Assembly: GCA_003993805.1 (NCBI GenBank)
Contig: RSEF01000002.1
Span: 92,113,863-92,177,862, forward strand
Length of the DNA: 64,000 nt
Reading direction: 5' to 3'
DNA from: Himantopus leucocephalus
Taxonomy: Eukaryota > Chordata > Aves > Charadriiformes > Recurvirostridae
Of the stretch, positions 35,832 through 48,400 are shown piece by piece. Under the pieces are notes generated by a model that saw nothing but the letters and a program-made list of their open reading frames with translations, had not been told where the DNA came from and made no database searches. A program made the translations under genes and the position numbers. How positions within the stretch are numbered: position 1 is the stretch's first letter; each line of letters opens with the position of its first letter.

Positions 35832-36387
35832 TAGAATAATACAATTGCTTAGGTTGGAAAAGACCTTTAAGATCATGGAGTAGAACCATTAACCTAGTAC
35901 TGCTCAGTTACCACTAAACCATGACATTAAGTGCCACATCTACATGTCTTTTAAATACCTCCAGGGGTGGCGACTCAACCACTTCCCTGGGCAGCCTGTT
36001 CCAATGCTTGACAACCCTTGCGGTGGAAAAATTTTTCCAAATATCTAATCTAAACCTCCCCTGGCACAACTTAAGTCCATTTCCTCTTGTCCTATTGCTT
36101 GTCACTTGGGAGGAGACACCGACACCCACCCTGCTACAACCTCCTCTCAGGTAGTTGTAGAGAGCGATAAGGTCTCCCCTCAGCCTCCTTTTCTCCAGGC
36201 TAAGCAACCCCAGTTCCCTCAGCCGCTCCTCATAAGATTTTTTTCTCAAGTCCCTTCATCAGCTTTGTTGTCCTTCTCTGGACACAGTCCAACACCTCCA
36301 TGTCTTTCTTGTAGTGAGGGGCACAAAACTGAACACAGCATTCAAGGTGGGGCCTCACCAGTGCCGAGTACAGGGGCACAATCACTG
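35832..36387 (-). mobile_element. CR1 LINE with RT C-terminus, cut by gap
   Basis: Minus-strand CR1, the best preserved in the window. A 111-codon frame (35914-36249) keeps the C-terminal reverse-transcriptase motifs [46 protein letters not shown] and [18 protein letters not shown]. The sequence goes on through GGGGCACAAAACTGAACACA and stops at the 1000-N gap, so the 5' part is unassembled. Being so intact it is probably a younger insertion. Confidence 0.95.
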
Positions 36388-37387
36388 NNNNNNNNNNNNN
36401 NNNNNNNNNNNNNNNNNNNNNNNNNNNNNNNNNNNNNNNNNNNNNNNNNNNNNNNNNNNNNNNNNNNNNNNNNNNNNNNNNNNNNNNNNNNNNNNNNNNN
36501 NNNNNNNNNNNNNNNNNNNNNNNNNNNNNNNNNNNNNNNNNNNNNNNNNNNNNNNNNNNNNNNNNNNNNNNNNNNNNNNNNNNNNNNNNNNNNNNNNNNN
36601 NNNNNNNNNNNNNNNNNNNNNNNNNNNNNNNNNNNNNNNNNNNNNNNNNNNNNNNNNNNNNNNNNNNNNNNNNNNNNNNNNNNNNNNNNNNNNNNNNNNN
36701 NNNNNNNNNNNNNNNNNNNNNNNNNNNNNNNNNNNNNNNNNNNNNNNNNNNNNNNNNNNNNNNNNNNNNNNNNNNNNNNNNNNNNNNNNNNNNNNNNNNN
36801 NNNNNNNNNNNNNNNNNNNNNNNNNNNNNNNNNNNNNNNNNNNNNNNNNNNNNNNNNNNNNNNNNNNNNNNNNNNNNNNNNNNNNNNNNNNNNNNNNNNN
36901 NNNNNNNNNNNNNNNNNNNNNNNNNNNNNNNNNNNNNNNNNNNNNNNNNNNNNNNNNNNNNNNNNNNNNNNNNNNNNNNNNNNNNNNNNNNNNNNNNNNN
37001 NNNNNNNNNNNNNNNNNNNNNNNNNNNNNNNNNNNNNNNNNNNNNNNNNNNNNNNNNNNNNNNNNNNNNNNNNNNNNNNNNNNNNNNNNNNNNNNNNNNN
37101 NNNNNNNNNNNNNNNNNNNNNNNNNNNNNNNNNNNNNNNNNNNNNNNNNNNNNNNNNNNNNNNNNNNNNNNNNNNNNNNNNNNNNNNNNNNNNNNNNNNN
37201 NNNNNNNNNNNNNNNNNNNNNNNNNNNNNNNNNNNNNNNNNNNNNNNNNNNNNNNNNNNNNNNNNNNNNNNNNNNNNNNNNNNNNNNNNNNNNNNNNNNN
37301 NNNNNNNNNNNNNNNNNNNNNNNNNNNNNNNNNNNNNNNNNNNNNNNNNNNNNNNNNNNNNNNNNNNNNNNNNNNNNNNNNNNNNNN
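36388..37387. other. Assembly gap, exactly 1000 Ns
   Basis: The round length shows a placeholder. Open frames spanning it are meaningless. The left edge is inside a CR1. Confidence 0.97.
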
Positions 37388-38272
37388 TGTTATTAAGCAC
37401 CAACTTAGCTACCAAAGGGAGGTCCAGAAAGTATTCTTGTGAGGAAAGAAATTTAGGCTGGTACCTCTTTTTGACTTTAGAAGGCTACCTGCTAGAAAAA
37501 TTGCTTGCTACCATCTTCTTCAGATGAAGAAAGATTATGTGTTTCTTCTCAGAGTCTCAAGTCTGACTTGTATGTGTTTTCCCCTTTCTGAGGGCACCCA
37601 AATCCTCCATGCCCCCTTCACAAGAGCCCTCTGCACCTGCAAAAGGGCTTTTTAGCGCTAAAACCTTCCTCATTCTCCCAGGAATGTAATGTTGCCAGTG
37701 ATAATGATTGTCTATGCTACAACAGAGCCTTAGCTCGTAGCTTGTAAAATATGTTCGGCTATAAAGTGAAGGAAGGTACCCAGACCTTGTTTGAAACAGA
37801 TGTACATGCTGCAAGCACCACAGCTCAGAATAATATGGGAGATAAAAAATAATAATTTGTTACTCTATCCAGAAACATTACAACTTTACGTACAGATTTT
37901 TCAGCTTAAATGCGTGTTTTAGATTCCTAATATCACAGGCATTTATTCCATCTGTTCTTATGGAACTAGCTGATCGTTTTCAATTGAGCTGCAGCTTTTC
38001 TACCTATTCATTGCAGCATTTGATTGCAAAAAGCTTCCTGTACTGAGGAAAATGTCTGCAATACGCCAGTCACAGCATATCTCATTGTGCGGCACAATAT
38101 GCTTTCAAAAAGCTGATAAAAAATGTGCGTTCATCACTATCTTGTCACAACAATTAAGTCACTACCCAGAAATCCTATTTAGCTAAATATTCTGTTGTAA
38201 TATCTAATATGCAGAGTCAATGCAAGTCATCAATCCTGCATCATATTCCAGTCCAATCTTCTAGTCAGAGGA
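37388..38272. other. Non-coding, possible conserved element
   Basis: No gene recognised. The part from about 37960 to 38240 is compositionally complex and resembles vertebrate conserved non-coding DNA; this is a guess from appearance. Confidence 0.35.
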
Positions 38273-38427
38273 CTTCATCTGTATCAGTTATCAAAAATGA
38301 AATTTTCTTAAACAGAGGACAGACGTATGGCACTTAGTATTCCAGACTGNCTTCATCTGTATCAGTTATCAAAAATGAAATTTTCTTAAACAGAGGACAG
38401 ACGTATGGCACTTAGTATTCCAGACTG
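38273..38427. repeat. False duplication, 77-bp copies around N 38350
   Basis: 38273-38349 and 38351-38427 are identical over 77 bases with a single N between them. This is an unmerged contig overlap, not a biological repeat. Confidence 0.95.
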
Positions 38428-39057
38428 GATTTTGGTTCAGAATAATTTTGTGAACCAAAATAATTTTGCTTTTCTTTGACTTTATACAACTGGATCAAGG
38501 TAGAAAGCTGTTTTGTCAATACCTGCAAAAGTTACAGAACATAATAAATTTGTTTAAATATTTAATTTATATAACTGATTTATTGAAGGAGAAACTTAAT
38601 AACTTGCATTATGGAACCAGGCATTAATTTTTTTACAGACCTATAGTCAAAATAAGGCCAATGAATAGTAACGTTTGAATAAGAGTCTTCAGATAAGGAA
38701 TCTACTTCTTTTTGTTTAGAAAAAGCTCAAACAATGTCATTCAGTTTGATGAAGAAAGAGCTCTGTACATTCCTGAGTAATGCTTTTAGGCTTGATACAA
38801 TCCATCTAAAAGCAGGAGATACTTTAATTCTAATTCTAATTTATCCAGTTATGGTTTAGGGTTTTTTTATTAGCACACGTCTAAGGTATTTAAATTATCA
38901 AATTAAAAATGCTGATGTTTCTGTCCAAGATGTTCTCTTTGTAAAAATTAAAAAAAAAATACCTTGGAAATACACTGATGATATGTAGTAAGTGAGCTTA
39001 TTAATAGCAAGCCGGAGGTTTAACACAGAACAGGTAAGACTTTGGATGGCTAGGAAC
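38428..39057. other. Non-coding stretch, no gene seen
   Basis: AT-rich; nothing recognised. Confidence 0.55.
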
Positions 39058-39142
39058 TTTTTTTTCATCCTTGTGACGAAATGGCATTCTTTGCAGCATN
39101 TTTTTTTTCATCCTTGTGATGAAATGGCATTCTTTGCAGCAT
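39058..39142. repeat. False duplication, 42-bp copies around N 39100
   Basis: 39058-39099 and 39101-39142 agree except for one C/T difference, with an N between. Same assembly signature as at 38350. Confidence 0.92.
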
Positions 39143-41861
39143 TTTTGTGTAATTATCACGTTAACTAGTTTCTTTGAAGTCAGTCAGGTGCCTAGCTTGA
39201 ACTCATTTATATTTTTTCTTTTGGGGGCTGTTGGCATGAATAGTATTATGGAGCAGTTAAATAGCAAGACTCATCTACTATCTATCATGTAAATCAGGGA
39301 GTTTAAGTGGCTCACACACACTGTGCTATCAAAAGGAAGACAATGGCCCCACCATGACAGCTGAGCTGAGTAAGACAGAGAGGGATGCAATACTTTTTCA
39401 TTTCAGAAAGGGAAAAATTGCCTTCCAAAATTTTGAGGTCATCTGCAGCCTCATTATCCGACACTTCTGTTCCCTTTTCTTTGTCCATTCATTAAAATGG
39501 TTTGCACGGTATTTCTGCTAATTGTGGTCTTGGTTGAGGAAATATAAGTGGGCTTCCAGTAACGATTTCTGTAGAAATAAATGAAGACCAAATAATATTG
39601 TCCCTGTCAGGATTCTTTATACATGTCTTTTTCTTTGCTGATCCTACAACTCTGAAGATGAATAATCCTTTTTCCTGGGATTATTCTCATTGACTTCTGT
39701 TCAAAATGAAAGAAGATCATTTTCAGGGCTCTTATAGCAAATGTTAAGGTTCTTACCACTATGAAACACAAACTGCAAAGGGAGGAGCTTTATCAGTCCT
39801 CGTTACACTGTAGGCTTTATTTTAGTTACACTGAACTTTGTTGTAGCCCAGTGAAAATAGTTCTTTTTAGCATGTTCCCATACTTTAATTCAGATGAGCC
39901 AAATTATATTATCTTGTTGGACCTAATCTGCTATTTCTTCTTTTGACTGTGAAAGTTTTTAGAGGGCTTTCATCAACACCTATATGATATTACTGGTGGG
40001 GAAAGACACAAGAACTTGAGCAGCAAAACTCATTGAAACTGTGGGGTTGTCATGGAGAGGGCTGGAAGAAAAACCCATCTGAGGGAAGGAAACCTTCATA
40101 GCAGAAGGTTACTAGATGGAGATAATTGACAACTTATCCCTGCCTAGCACTTCGAGATATCCACCTCTGGTATTTTTGGAGTCAAATTTTGAAAATGGTG
40201 AGAGATCTGACCTAGAATCTCATCATATTTCATTATAAGAAATTTTACTAGTATATCAGTTTAGTTCACTTTAACTGTTTAAACTTAGATTTATCTTCTT
40301 TCAAAACCTGAAAATTGAATTCAATGTCTTGCTCATTAATAGTAATATGAAAATTCTCTGAAATCAAGATGGATTTCTATAATCAGATTAATGTGTTGCT
40401 TTCTACCTGGTGACTCACTGAGAAGGAAAAACAGGGTTTGGAGTGTTTTAAGGAAGTAACTAAATAAACACATAAGAAGAAAATTCAGTAGCAGAAAAAA
40501 AAATCAATATGGCTAAAATTATAATAATGAGGTGTTTTCTTTTAGAGTTTTATATAGATTCAATGTGCTTGGTTATATTATATGGAATGGAACAATAGAG
40601 AAAGCTGTGCTAGAGCATTTATTAACAAAAATCGTATATAAAACAAATTATGTGAGTACGGTCAGACTCCTAGAAACTGAAATGATACTATTTCTACTTA
40701 TACAATTTTTCCCACTATCCCTTCATAAATTACCCATGGAATATACATTTAAGGCTGTTTGACATCAGATTTAAAGGACTAATTTTTGGCTTTTAAACCT
40801 AGAGAAGATGGTCTCTTAATCCCTCTGGGAGGAGCTGGAAAAATTTCCAAGGCAATTTTTGTGACTAAAAATTATCAATCAGCTAACACAGAAGTAAATT
40901 TTCCGTACTTCCTGGGCTTAATCCTTTCTAGCTTCATACACCACCTTCATTCTCATATGTATGAAGTACCTAGACTACAGGACTACAACATTTTTAGTCT
41001 GCCATAACAAAACAAACAATCATCCCCTACTTGTTTTTAAGTTCCAGGCAGAAGACATAAAATGTCCACACCCCAGAAGCACTTTGAGAGTGTTAAAAAT
41101 GATTCATATGGTCAGAGATGTCAGAAAAGCAACCTTTTCATTGATTTACCAATGAAAGTCAAATAAAATATTTCCAAACTTTATAGCTGGAAATGGAAGA
41201 TTGCCATAAAATGGCAGGATTGCAAAAATTCATCATGACAGCCCAGTGAGAAAAAATATTTCCTGTATTGTATAAAACTCACAGAATAAATTTATAAAAT
41301 CAGAATGAATTTATAAACAAAATATAGGGCGAATATCATCTGTGTGNCTCCAGAAAAAAGACGAAATTAAAAATTAACTTTAAATTCTAGAGAACTGAAG
41401 TCCTTCAGAGTGCTTGGAAGGCGCTCTCCTCCAAAAACCCTGTTTGTGTAATGAAGAAATCCATGGGCCAGGTTGCAGGATCCTCCCACTGAATCTGATA
41501 TTTTAAAGAAGACGCTAAATCAGAATTCTGGAATGGCTTTCCTTTGCAAAGACCCCCTCTTAACCACAGAAGGGTGATTAGGCTCTGAACTCAGGAAAAT
41601 GGGGGGCTATGACTCTGAGCTTACACTTGAAGTAAAAAAATGCATGACTGGCTCAAAACCTGAAAGCTGCACTGAAGGATCAATAAGTGCTGCTATATTA
41701 AACAGATAATCAATGCAAAAAATTGTATGCTGCTGATGCAATGATTCAAATACACTAAGAATCTTAAGAGGAATGACCTGTGCACAACCCATTTTATTTA
41801 ATCAAATCGATTTTCCCTAGATCCAAAGAATAATTCAAAGGTAAAATTCAAGCATAGAGAA

Positions 41862-41905
41862 GGTGATATCTGTAGGTTCCTTCCAGACCTATTTCTGTAT
41901 AATTA
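41862..41905 (+). mobile_element. Possible old CR1 3' tip
   Basis: GGTGATATCTGTAGGTTCCT, then TCCAGACCTATTTCTGTATA, parallels the CR1 end (GATGATCTTTAAGGTCCCTT, then CCAACC, ATTCTATGATT). Short and diverged, so uncertain. Confidence 0.35.
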
Positions 41906-42699
41906 CGCGGGAAGATCTCATATGGTTTGATCCTCCAGAATTCTCTGTCGTGTAAAAATATGTGAAAAAAATATTGGAGGAATTTATTTTGTCCATCACA
42001 GGTGTGTTATTTTGGCTCTCGTTAGTCATACTGCAGAAGTAGTCCATAAAATTACTATAGTTAGGGCTACAAATGACAAATATTTCTGGAAAAAAAGGTA
42101 AGTATTGATGACATAGTCACATCAGGAGGAATTAAAGTGCTTTAAAATCAATATATTTACTTAGACCTTGTATTTTTTTTTATACATGGCCATGGCTCAG
42201 CAATATGTTTCTATGCCTTTGTGAAGATTCCCACTGAAACCAATAGAAGTGTTTATTTGATATGCAATTGGCACATGCTTCGGTGTTTTAAAAACTTAAA
42301 CCTTATGATCAGCTAGCAGACAGCAGAAGTTGCTCAGTTAGGAACTAGAAAAATTTTAAATGGAAAAATTATTTTAACATGTGTAGGCCAACTGAAACAT
42401 TGAAACAAGAAGGTATTGAACATGCCATGTCAAAGAAGAGCGAAGGGGAACCATAAAAAGTCAAAAGATCTTAATTCAACAGTTTTGAAATGGAAAGATT
42501 TTTGGTTTTGAAATGAGGTTTTGCTTTAAAATAATTTCTATTTAATAAAGATAAGGTTAATACATGTCACTCCACCAAAAAAGTGTAAAAATGTTGTTTG
42601 GTTTTCAAATGTGGTTTGACCAATCAACTAAAAAATAAATTATGCCTGTAGCTTTTCTCAGTTCCACACTGGTTCATTCAATTCTTCGAAAGATTGGAT

Positions 42700-42731
42700 C
42701 AAGAATAATAATAATAAAAATAAAAAAATAA
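42700..42731. repeat. (AAT)n / A-rich microsatellite
   Basis: AATAATAATAATAAAAATAA and following A-rich bases. Low complexity. Confidence 0.8.
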
Positions 42732-45294
42732 TTGAAATGCTTGACAGATGCATTTTTATGCCTGAAGTCTATTTAAAATCTTGTGGTAACAATATTAACT
42801 CTTTAAAGGAGACTGTCATGTTATCATTTTTAAAGAGAGGTTATTTAGAAATGTATCGTTATTTGAAAAAAGCTCTTCATATAATAGCAATATTTTAAAT
42901 GTATTTAAAAAAGTGAAGTGAGAGGACTGCCTGGATCTTCAAAGTAAATATAAGCTGCCAACGAATGCCTTGATTATGCAGAAAGGTAAGTGTTCAGTAT
43001 GTTTTGCACATTGGCACTGCTTTTGAATTTATAGGCACAACTCAAAGTTGTACTAATATCTAGTTGTCATGTTGTCAGGTGGACTTTATACAGGAGTTCA
43101 ACTAATAATACCACAACAGCTTAAACAACACGCAGAATGGGGAGGGAATATTAAGTCACTCTAGTTATACTATAAATTTTGTTGGTGTTCCATGCAGAAA
43201 AGTAATTTTCAATTTGAAAACGCCCCTTTAAAAATGTCAACAAAATGGAGCTTGTTGTATTTTTTATTTTTCATATGAAATTCGGGACCTCCTCTACTTA
43301 TATGCCAAATCCTGATTAAGAGTCTGTTTAATTTATGAAAGTAGATAACATCAGAACCAACTTAAACATATCAATAGGTATTATATAACATTGTCTTAGC
43401 ACCATAACTTTCTGTCTATTGGGCACTATTTTGTTTGTTTCTGCTACTGTCCTGAAAACTTAAGAAATTTAAGAGCACTATGACATGAAGGAAGAAGATA
43501 AAGTCTACCAACTCGTATACTGTTTTAATGAAGTGTAACTTTAGCTTGTGTTTATCTTTTTAAAAAGAAATGTGTAATTAATGCCTTTTTAATTAAAATG
43601 AGAAAACATTATCTCACTAACATGTCAATGTTTTACCTTAACAAAGAGCTTGTAGTTAGAAATGATTAAAAACTAATGAATTTGCATGAACACTAACAAA
43701 AGATGTTGGAGTGATAAGAAATACTTGTCAGGTGTCAGATTATTGCTAAGGTACACAAAATTACTTTCATAAGAAAGAAATCTTAGGGGTGGAAAAAAAT
43801 GAAAATCTGTTTTGAAGCTTTGATAATCCAAAATGCCATCCAGCACTGAACAACCTTCAGGTGAAATTTTAACACTTTGAAGCTATGGCTATAGTGATAA
43901 AGCAGTTTAGACAGGTAGGAACAAAGCTCTAGAAGAAAGCAGTGGTGCAGAAAAGCTGATAGTCATACTGTAGGTATTTTAGGGCTTTATTTTTATGTCC
44001 CAGTAGCTTTAATCTCGTCATATGGACTAAACGTCCATTTGCAGTTGGAAAGAAACCTCTAGTTTGGTTTCATATGAAAGCAACCTAGTTCAATTGTCTT
44101 GAGATCATTTCAACATGCGAACCAAGTAAGAGGGGATAGCTGGGTCACTCATTCCTGATTCAGACTAAGTCCATAATGCAGATGAACCCTAAGCTGGTGT
44201 CAACATGGTGTTGCGATTGAGCAATGCTGCAGTTCTGTCATGAAGCCCCTGTTCAACCTGGCTTAATGAATATCGTTGATTTGGTTTGCAGAGATCTTTT
44301 AGTTCATGTCAGCTGGATTCCTTTTGGAGGAAACTAAACTGTCACCAGATGTGTTCTAAAGAAGACATAAGGGTTAGAACCAATTTGGCTTTTGGACAGC
44401 AATGGGGAAAATTTCAACCAGGACACAAGACTACAACTATCCCAAAATAGGAGTGTAGATACTATAGATATACAAGCTTCATTATTTACCTACTTCATAT
44501 ACGGGTCGTCTCCATTCATGTCAACTTCTTAATGTAGACACAATTTAATGCGCAATATATCTATGAATGGTGACACTAATTTATTCTTGAAAGAATCTAT
44601 GGTTTAATTTTGCTATCAAAACCAGTCTCACCCTAAATTGGGATTACCCCAAATGCCTTTGAAGATTTTTTAATGGTATCCTAAAGGGATGGGAAAGGAA
44701 GAGAGAGATTTGTCACCAGAGAGAAGTCAATAGATGGGAGTTTGGGCACTTGCCTGACGGTGAAAAAAGCCCAGTGTTCTGTGAGGTTACAACTGGGATT
44801 CAGTAGGAGATGTTTAAGTACTAGTTCATCCGATACTTCTTGCTCCAATTTTAAGTTTTAGAAGTATTATACTGAAATTTCTTGGAGTCCAATTAGAGTC
44901 ACCAAGTTCCCCCTACTTATGGTTTTGCAGTGTTTTCTTTATAATCCCTTCTACTGCTCCCACTGAGCTCCAGGCATCTGATGATACAGAACAGCTTCAT
45001 TGTCCTTTCATTTAAGCTAGGTAGCTCAATTCGTTTTTTAGCTTGTCTCTGCACAAAATCTTCTACTTTGATAATTTTTCACTTCCTCTTTGCCTAGATC
45101 ATAGATATTTTATTATCAGTGGATAAAAGAGAATGGCTGCTCAGCTGGAAATTTGGAAGATGGAGAAACTTGGGATCTACTGAGTTTTGTCTTTGAAATA
45201 AAAAGGACACAAGAAGAAGAAACTATTGTGTGTCTGTGTCTGCCTTGCCTAACCTGCACAGACCAAGAATTCAATATGTACCCTTTAGAGACAG

Positions 45295-45499
45295 GTAGGA
45301 AGTTATTTAATATACTTCCTATGGATAACTTACAGCATGGTATAGTAAAACCTTTGGAATACTTTTTTCTGCATTATGCTTGTACATTTCTTTGGTNGTA
45401 GGAAGTTATTTAATATACTTCCTATGGATAACTTACAGCATCGTATAGTAAAACCTTTGGAATACTTTTTTCTGGATTATGCTTGTACATTTCTTCGGC
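45295..45499. repeat. False duplication, 102-bp copies around N 45397
   Basis: 45295-45396 and 45398-45499 are copies differing at about four bases (for example CATGGTA versus CATCGTA, and TTTGGT versus TTCGGC at the ends), with a single N between. The low mismatch rate fits two haplotypes or read errors at contig ends. Confidence 0.93.
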
Positions 45500-48400
45500 G
45501 GATTAAGTGTCACAAGCAATGGTCACAGCAGGTGAAACTCTACTGTTGATAATATATGGTGTCTTTTATTTAAAAATGGGAGAAAAAAACCCTTTTGAAT
45601 GCTGAAGATCGTTTAAAGATCGGTGATAAATAATCACTATACATCCAAAAAAGGAGCTGAGATGTTCCAGATTCAGGCCAATGTTCCAACTATAACATGT
45701 TAATAGGTTTAGGCTGATAAGTCACCCAGCTCCTCAGAAATAACAGTAATCTGTATTTGTAGAAATGTTAAGTGCTTTTGCAATAGTACTGAAAAGTATA
45801 CTATAAGATATCAGGGCTTTCACCTTTTAAAAGCATGATATGCATCATTTGTGCAAGAGGACTTTTGTTTTCTGAGGTGCATTTGACATAAATGACTTAA
45901 ATTGTGATGTTCTTTTTTAGAGGCTCAAGGTGGGCTTTTACCTTCTTAATGACTATGTACTTTGCTATAAGCAGTGAAACCCTAGCCAGACTATTTCTGG
46001 TTTATCTGAATATTTCATATAAAAATTCAGATTAAGTTCTGAGTCTTGACATTACTGCTAAAAGCATTTTGTTTTAGCAAGTTTTTTGGCTGAACGGTAC
46101 AGAGAAAATAGGGGGAATAAACAGAAAGACACATAGGAAGGCACAATGTGAAAATTAGTGCTCTAAACCAATCTCTGAACCAATACTTCATGACAACTAT
46201 CTTCACACCCTTGTCTTAATGTGGCAAATATAGTGAAATATCTTCTAAAATGCCTCTAACTGAAAAGACGACTGCAAAATCATGCTGAAAGAAATTTCCT
46301 TGGTATTTTCCTGTTGGCCTTAATGAGTATTGCAAATATGCATATTGGATAACACACCAAAAAAAAAGGGTATATTAATCTTGGACCTCAGTTCAATCTG
46401 TTAGTGCAACTTGGGGCTTTGTGTATGTGCCAAAAATATTACAGCAATTCACAATTACAGCTATGTAATGACCTAGATAGTGACAGGTGGATCACATTAG
46501 TGGGTTCACCAGCTGGAGCAGATGTTCCGTGTTGCCTTACCACTCATTAGAATAATTTATATGTACATAGGTTTGGAGCTTTCAAACTGATGGTACAATA
46601 AGTATATGCTGGTAAATCCTATTGCGTTACAGTTATAGTATCTCTGAATATTACAGTGACTAACAATTACACCATGTTGTCCAGTATTGTGCTTCTAAGT
46701 TTGAGAACAAATTTCCTTAGTGAATAGGACTCTCTTTCTTAATTTTTCTTAAATTAAAATGTTGAAATGCTTTTCTTGCAAGTTAAAATAAAAATAAACA
46801 ATTAAAGTTTTTTTAAACTAGATCTCCAAGTGAGAACGGGCTCCTGTTATTTTACCCAGAAATCTTAACCCTACTTATAGTGAATTAGTAGAATGGCTAT
46901 CCCTGCACAAGAAAACCTTTTCCTTTGAGAAAAACAAATAAAGATATTTCCCTACCATTTTGTAGGGCTTGAGGATTACAGCACGCGTAGACAGAGAACA
47001 ACAGTTACAGGAAGCAGTCATGCCTACTTTGGCCTATGGTCAAGACACCAGAAAGCAGTGGGAGTCAAAAAGCGAGGTTTCCAGATCACAGACTTTCCTG
47101 ATGTAACGTGGCAGCTGCTGGCAGAGCCCCTGCTGTCCTGCAGATGGCTGAGGCAGCCGTACCCACCAACAGCAGCCAGGTCCCAGCTCTGACCTCCTCC
47201 CTGCTGTGGAGGACTACGCCACCAAGAGCAGTCCTGCTAGCTTCGAATAAAGGTGTCTGGGTTTTGCTGGCACATTAATTCTTGCACGCCGGTGCCATGG
47301 AAAGTTGCATCAATGGCTATTTTATAAACCTGCTTTCTGGACTGTTAGCAGAAAACTAAAGGAATTTACCATCCAAAGTTATTGATGGTAATAGCCTTTT
47401 TCTAAAAGCAAAAATACTCATCTTGCTTCATACATGGTTGTTCGTCTGTTTGGTTAATGTCAGTTCATGTGATTTGCAGCCTCTTTTTCTTCATGTTTTT
47501 CAAACAGAAAGAAATTGCTATCCCATTTTTTTATTTGGAAAAACAGTGCTAACTTTCAGTGATACAGAAGTACTTACAGGTATTTTGTCGGTCTATATGT
47601 GACTGAAATAAAACTGGCAATTTTCTTAATCTGGAGTACACGAAACTATGAACATATTGTTAGGTACATAGGCTGGCACTCAAGAGCATTATAAGAAAAC
47701 AGCAGATGTTAAATTATCATAGACCCAGAGAGATTATGAGTTACACGTCCCTAGGAAGTTTATACAGATAAATCTACAGGGCTTCATAATAAATTGAGCT
47801 CATTTAACACTTAAAAAATATTCAATAATGTGTTATTTAGTTCTTACAGCAACTGACTTTGATGATATAATAACTATAAAAGTGAAATCAGTGGTTTCTG
47901 TAATTCCAAAGATTATTGTTAAGGGAAAAAAAAAAAAAGCCCTCTGCTTTTACATAAGACTGGCAAGAGCAAGCAGATAGAAAAAATCATAGTCTCCATC
48001 TTCCATTATGAGTACTGCAGAGGCTCGTGCTTCTAAAAAGAGCATCCCAGCTGCAGCGTTAGCAAAGGCAGAGCTCTCAGAGTTCTGCAGAGGTCAGTGA
48101 AAGCAACTGACAAATTGTGTGCCCCAGCCACCTGAAGATAATGGCTCTATGGCATTTTGTCACCTTTTATGAGCTGAAACTAAATTTTATATACAAAAAG
48201 AAAATGTACAAACAGTGTACAAGACAAAGTTAATAGCAATAGTTTCCATGTTTTGAATAATCTTGAGTTATCCAGGAGACTGATTTTGATTTGGTTTCCC
48301 AATTTTTCAGGGTATGTTCCTGTCCTGCCATTCCTGGCTCCTCAGGAACAGCTTCATTCTAATAATTATGCAGGGACCTGTTACTCCTCTCCAAAAGACC

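Larger units (their letters stand above)
39143..45294. other. Non-coding stretch, no supported gene
   Basis: About 6 kb. A weak CR1-like tip is at 41862-41905, an AAT-rich tract at 42700-42731 and a single N at 41347. The minus-strand frame 41607-41792 has protein-like composition but lacks a good donor. The plus-strand stretch 45118-45294 has a fine acceptor and donor but ambiguous frames. Confidence 0.4.

Noticed and set aside
36106..37527. Frames of 357-473 codons
   Set aside because: They consist mostly of gap Ns.
41607..41792. 61-codon minus-strand frame (MGCAQVIPLKILSVFESLHQ and onward)
   Set aside because: The composition looks like protein, but the acceptor lacks a clear pyrimidine tract and the only donor is weak (CAG|GTTTTG).
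45118..45294. Plus-strand exon-like segment with donor ACAG|GTAGGA
   Set aside because: The strongest acceptor upstream (TTTGCCTAG) leads into frames with stops; only a second, less likely AG gives an open frame. The donor also sits on the edge of a false duplication.
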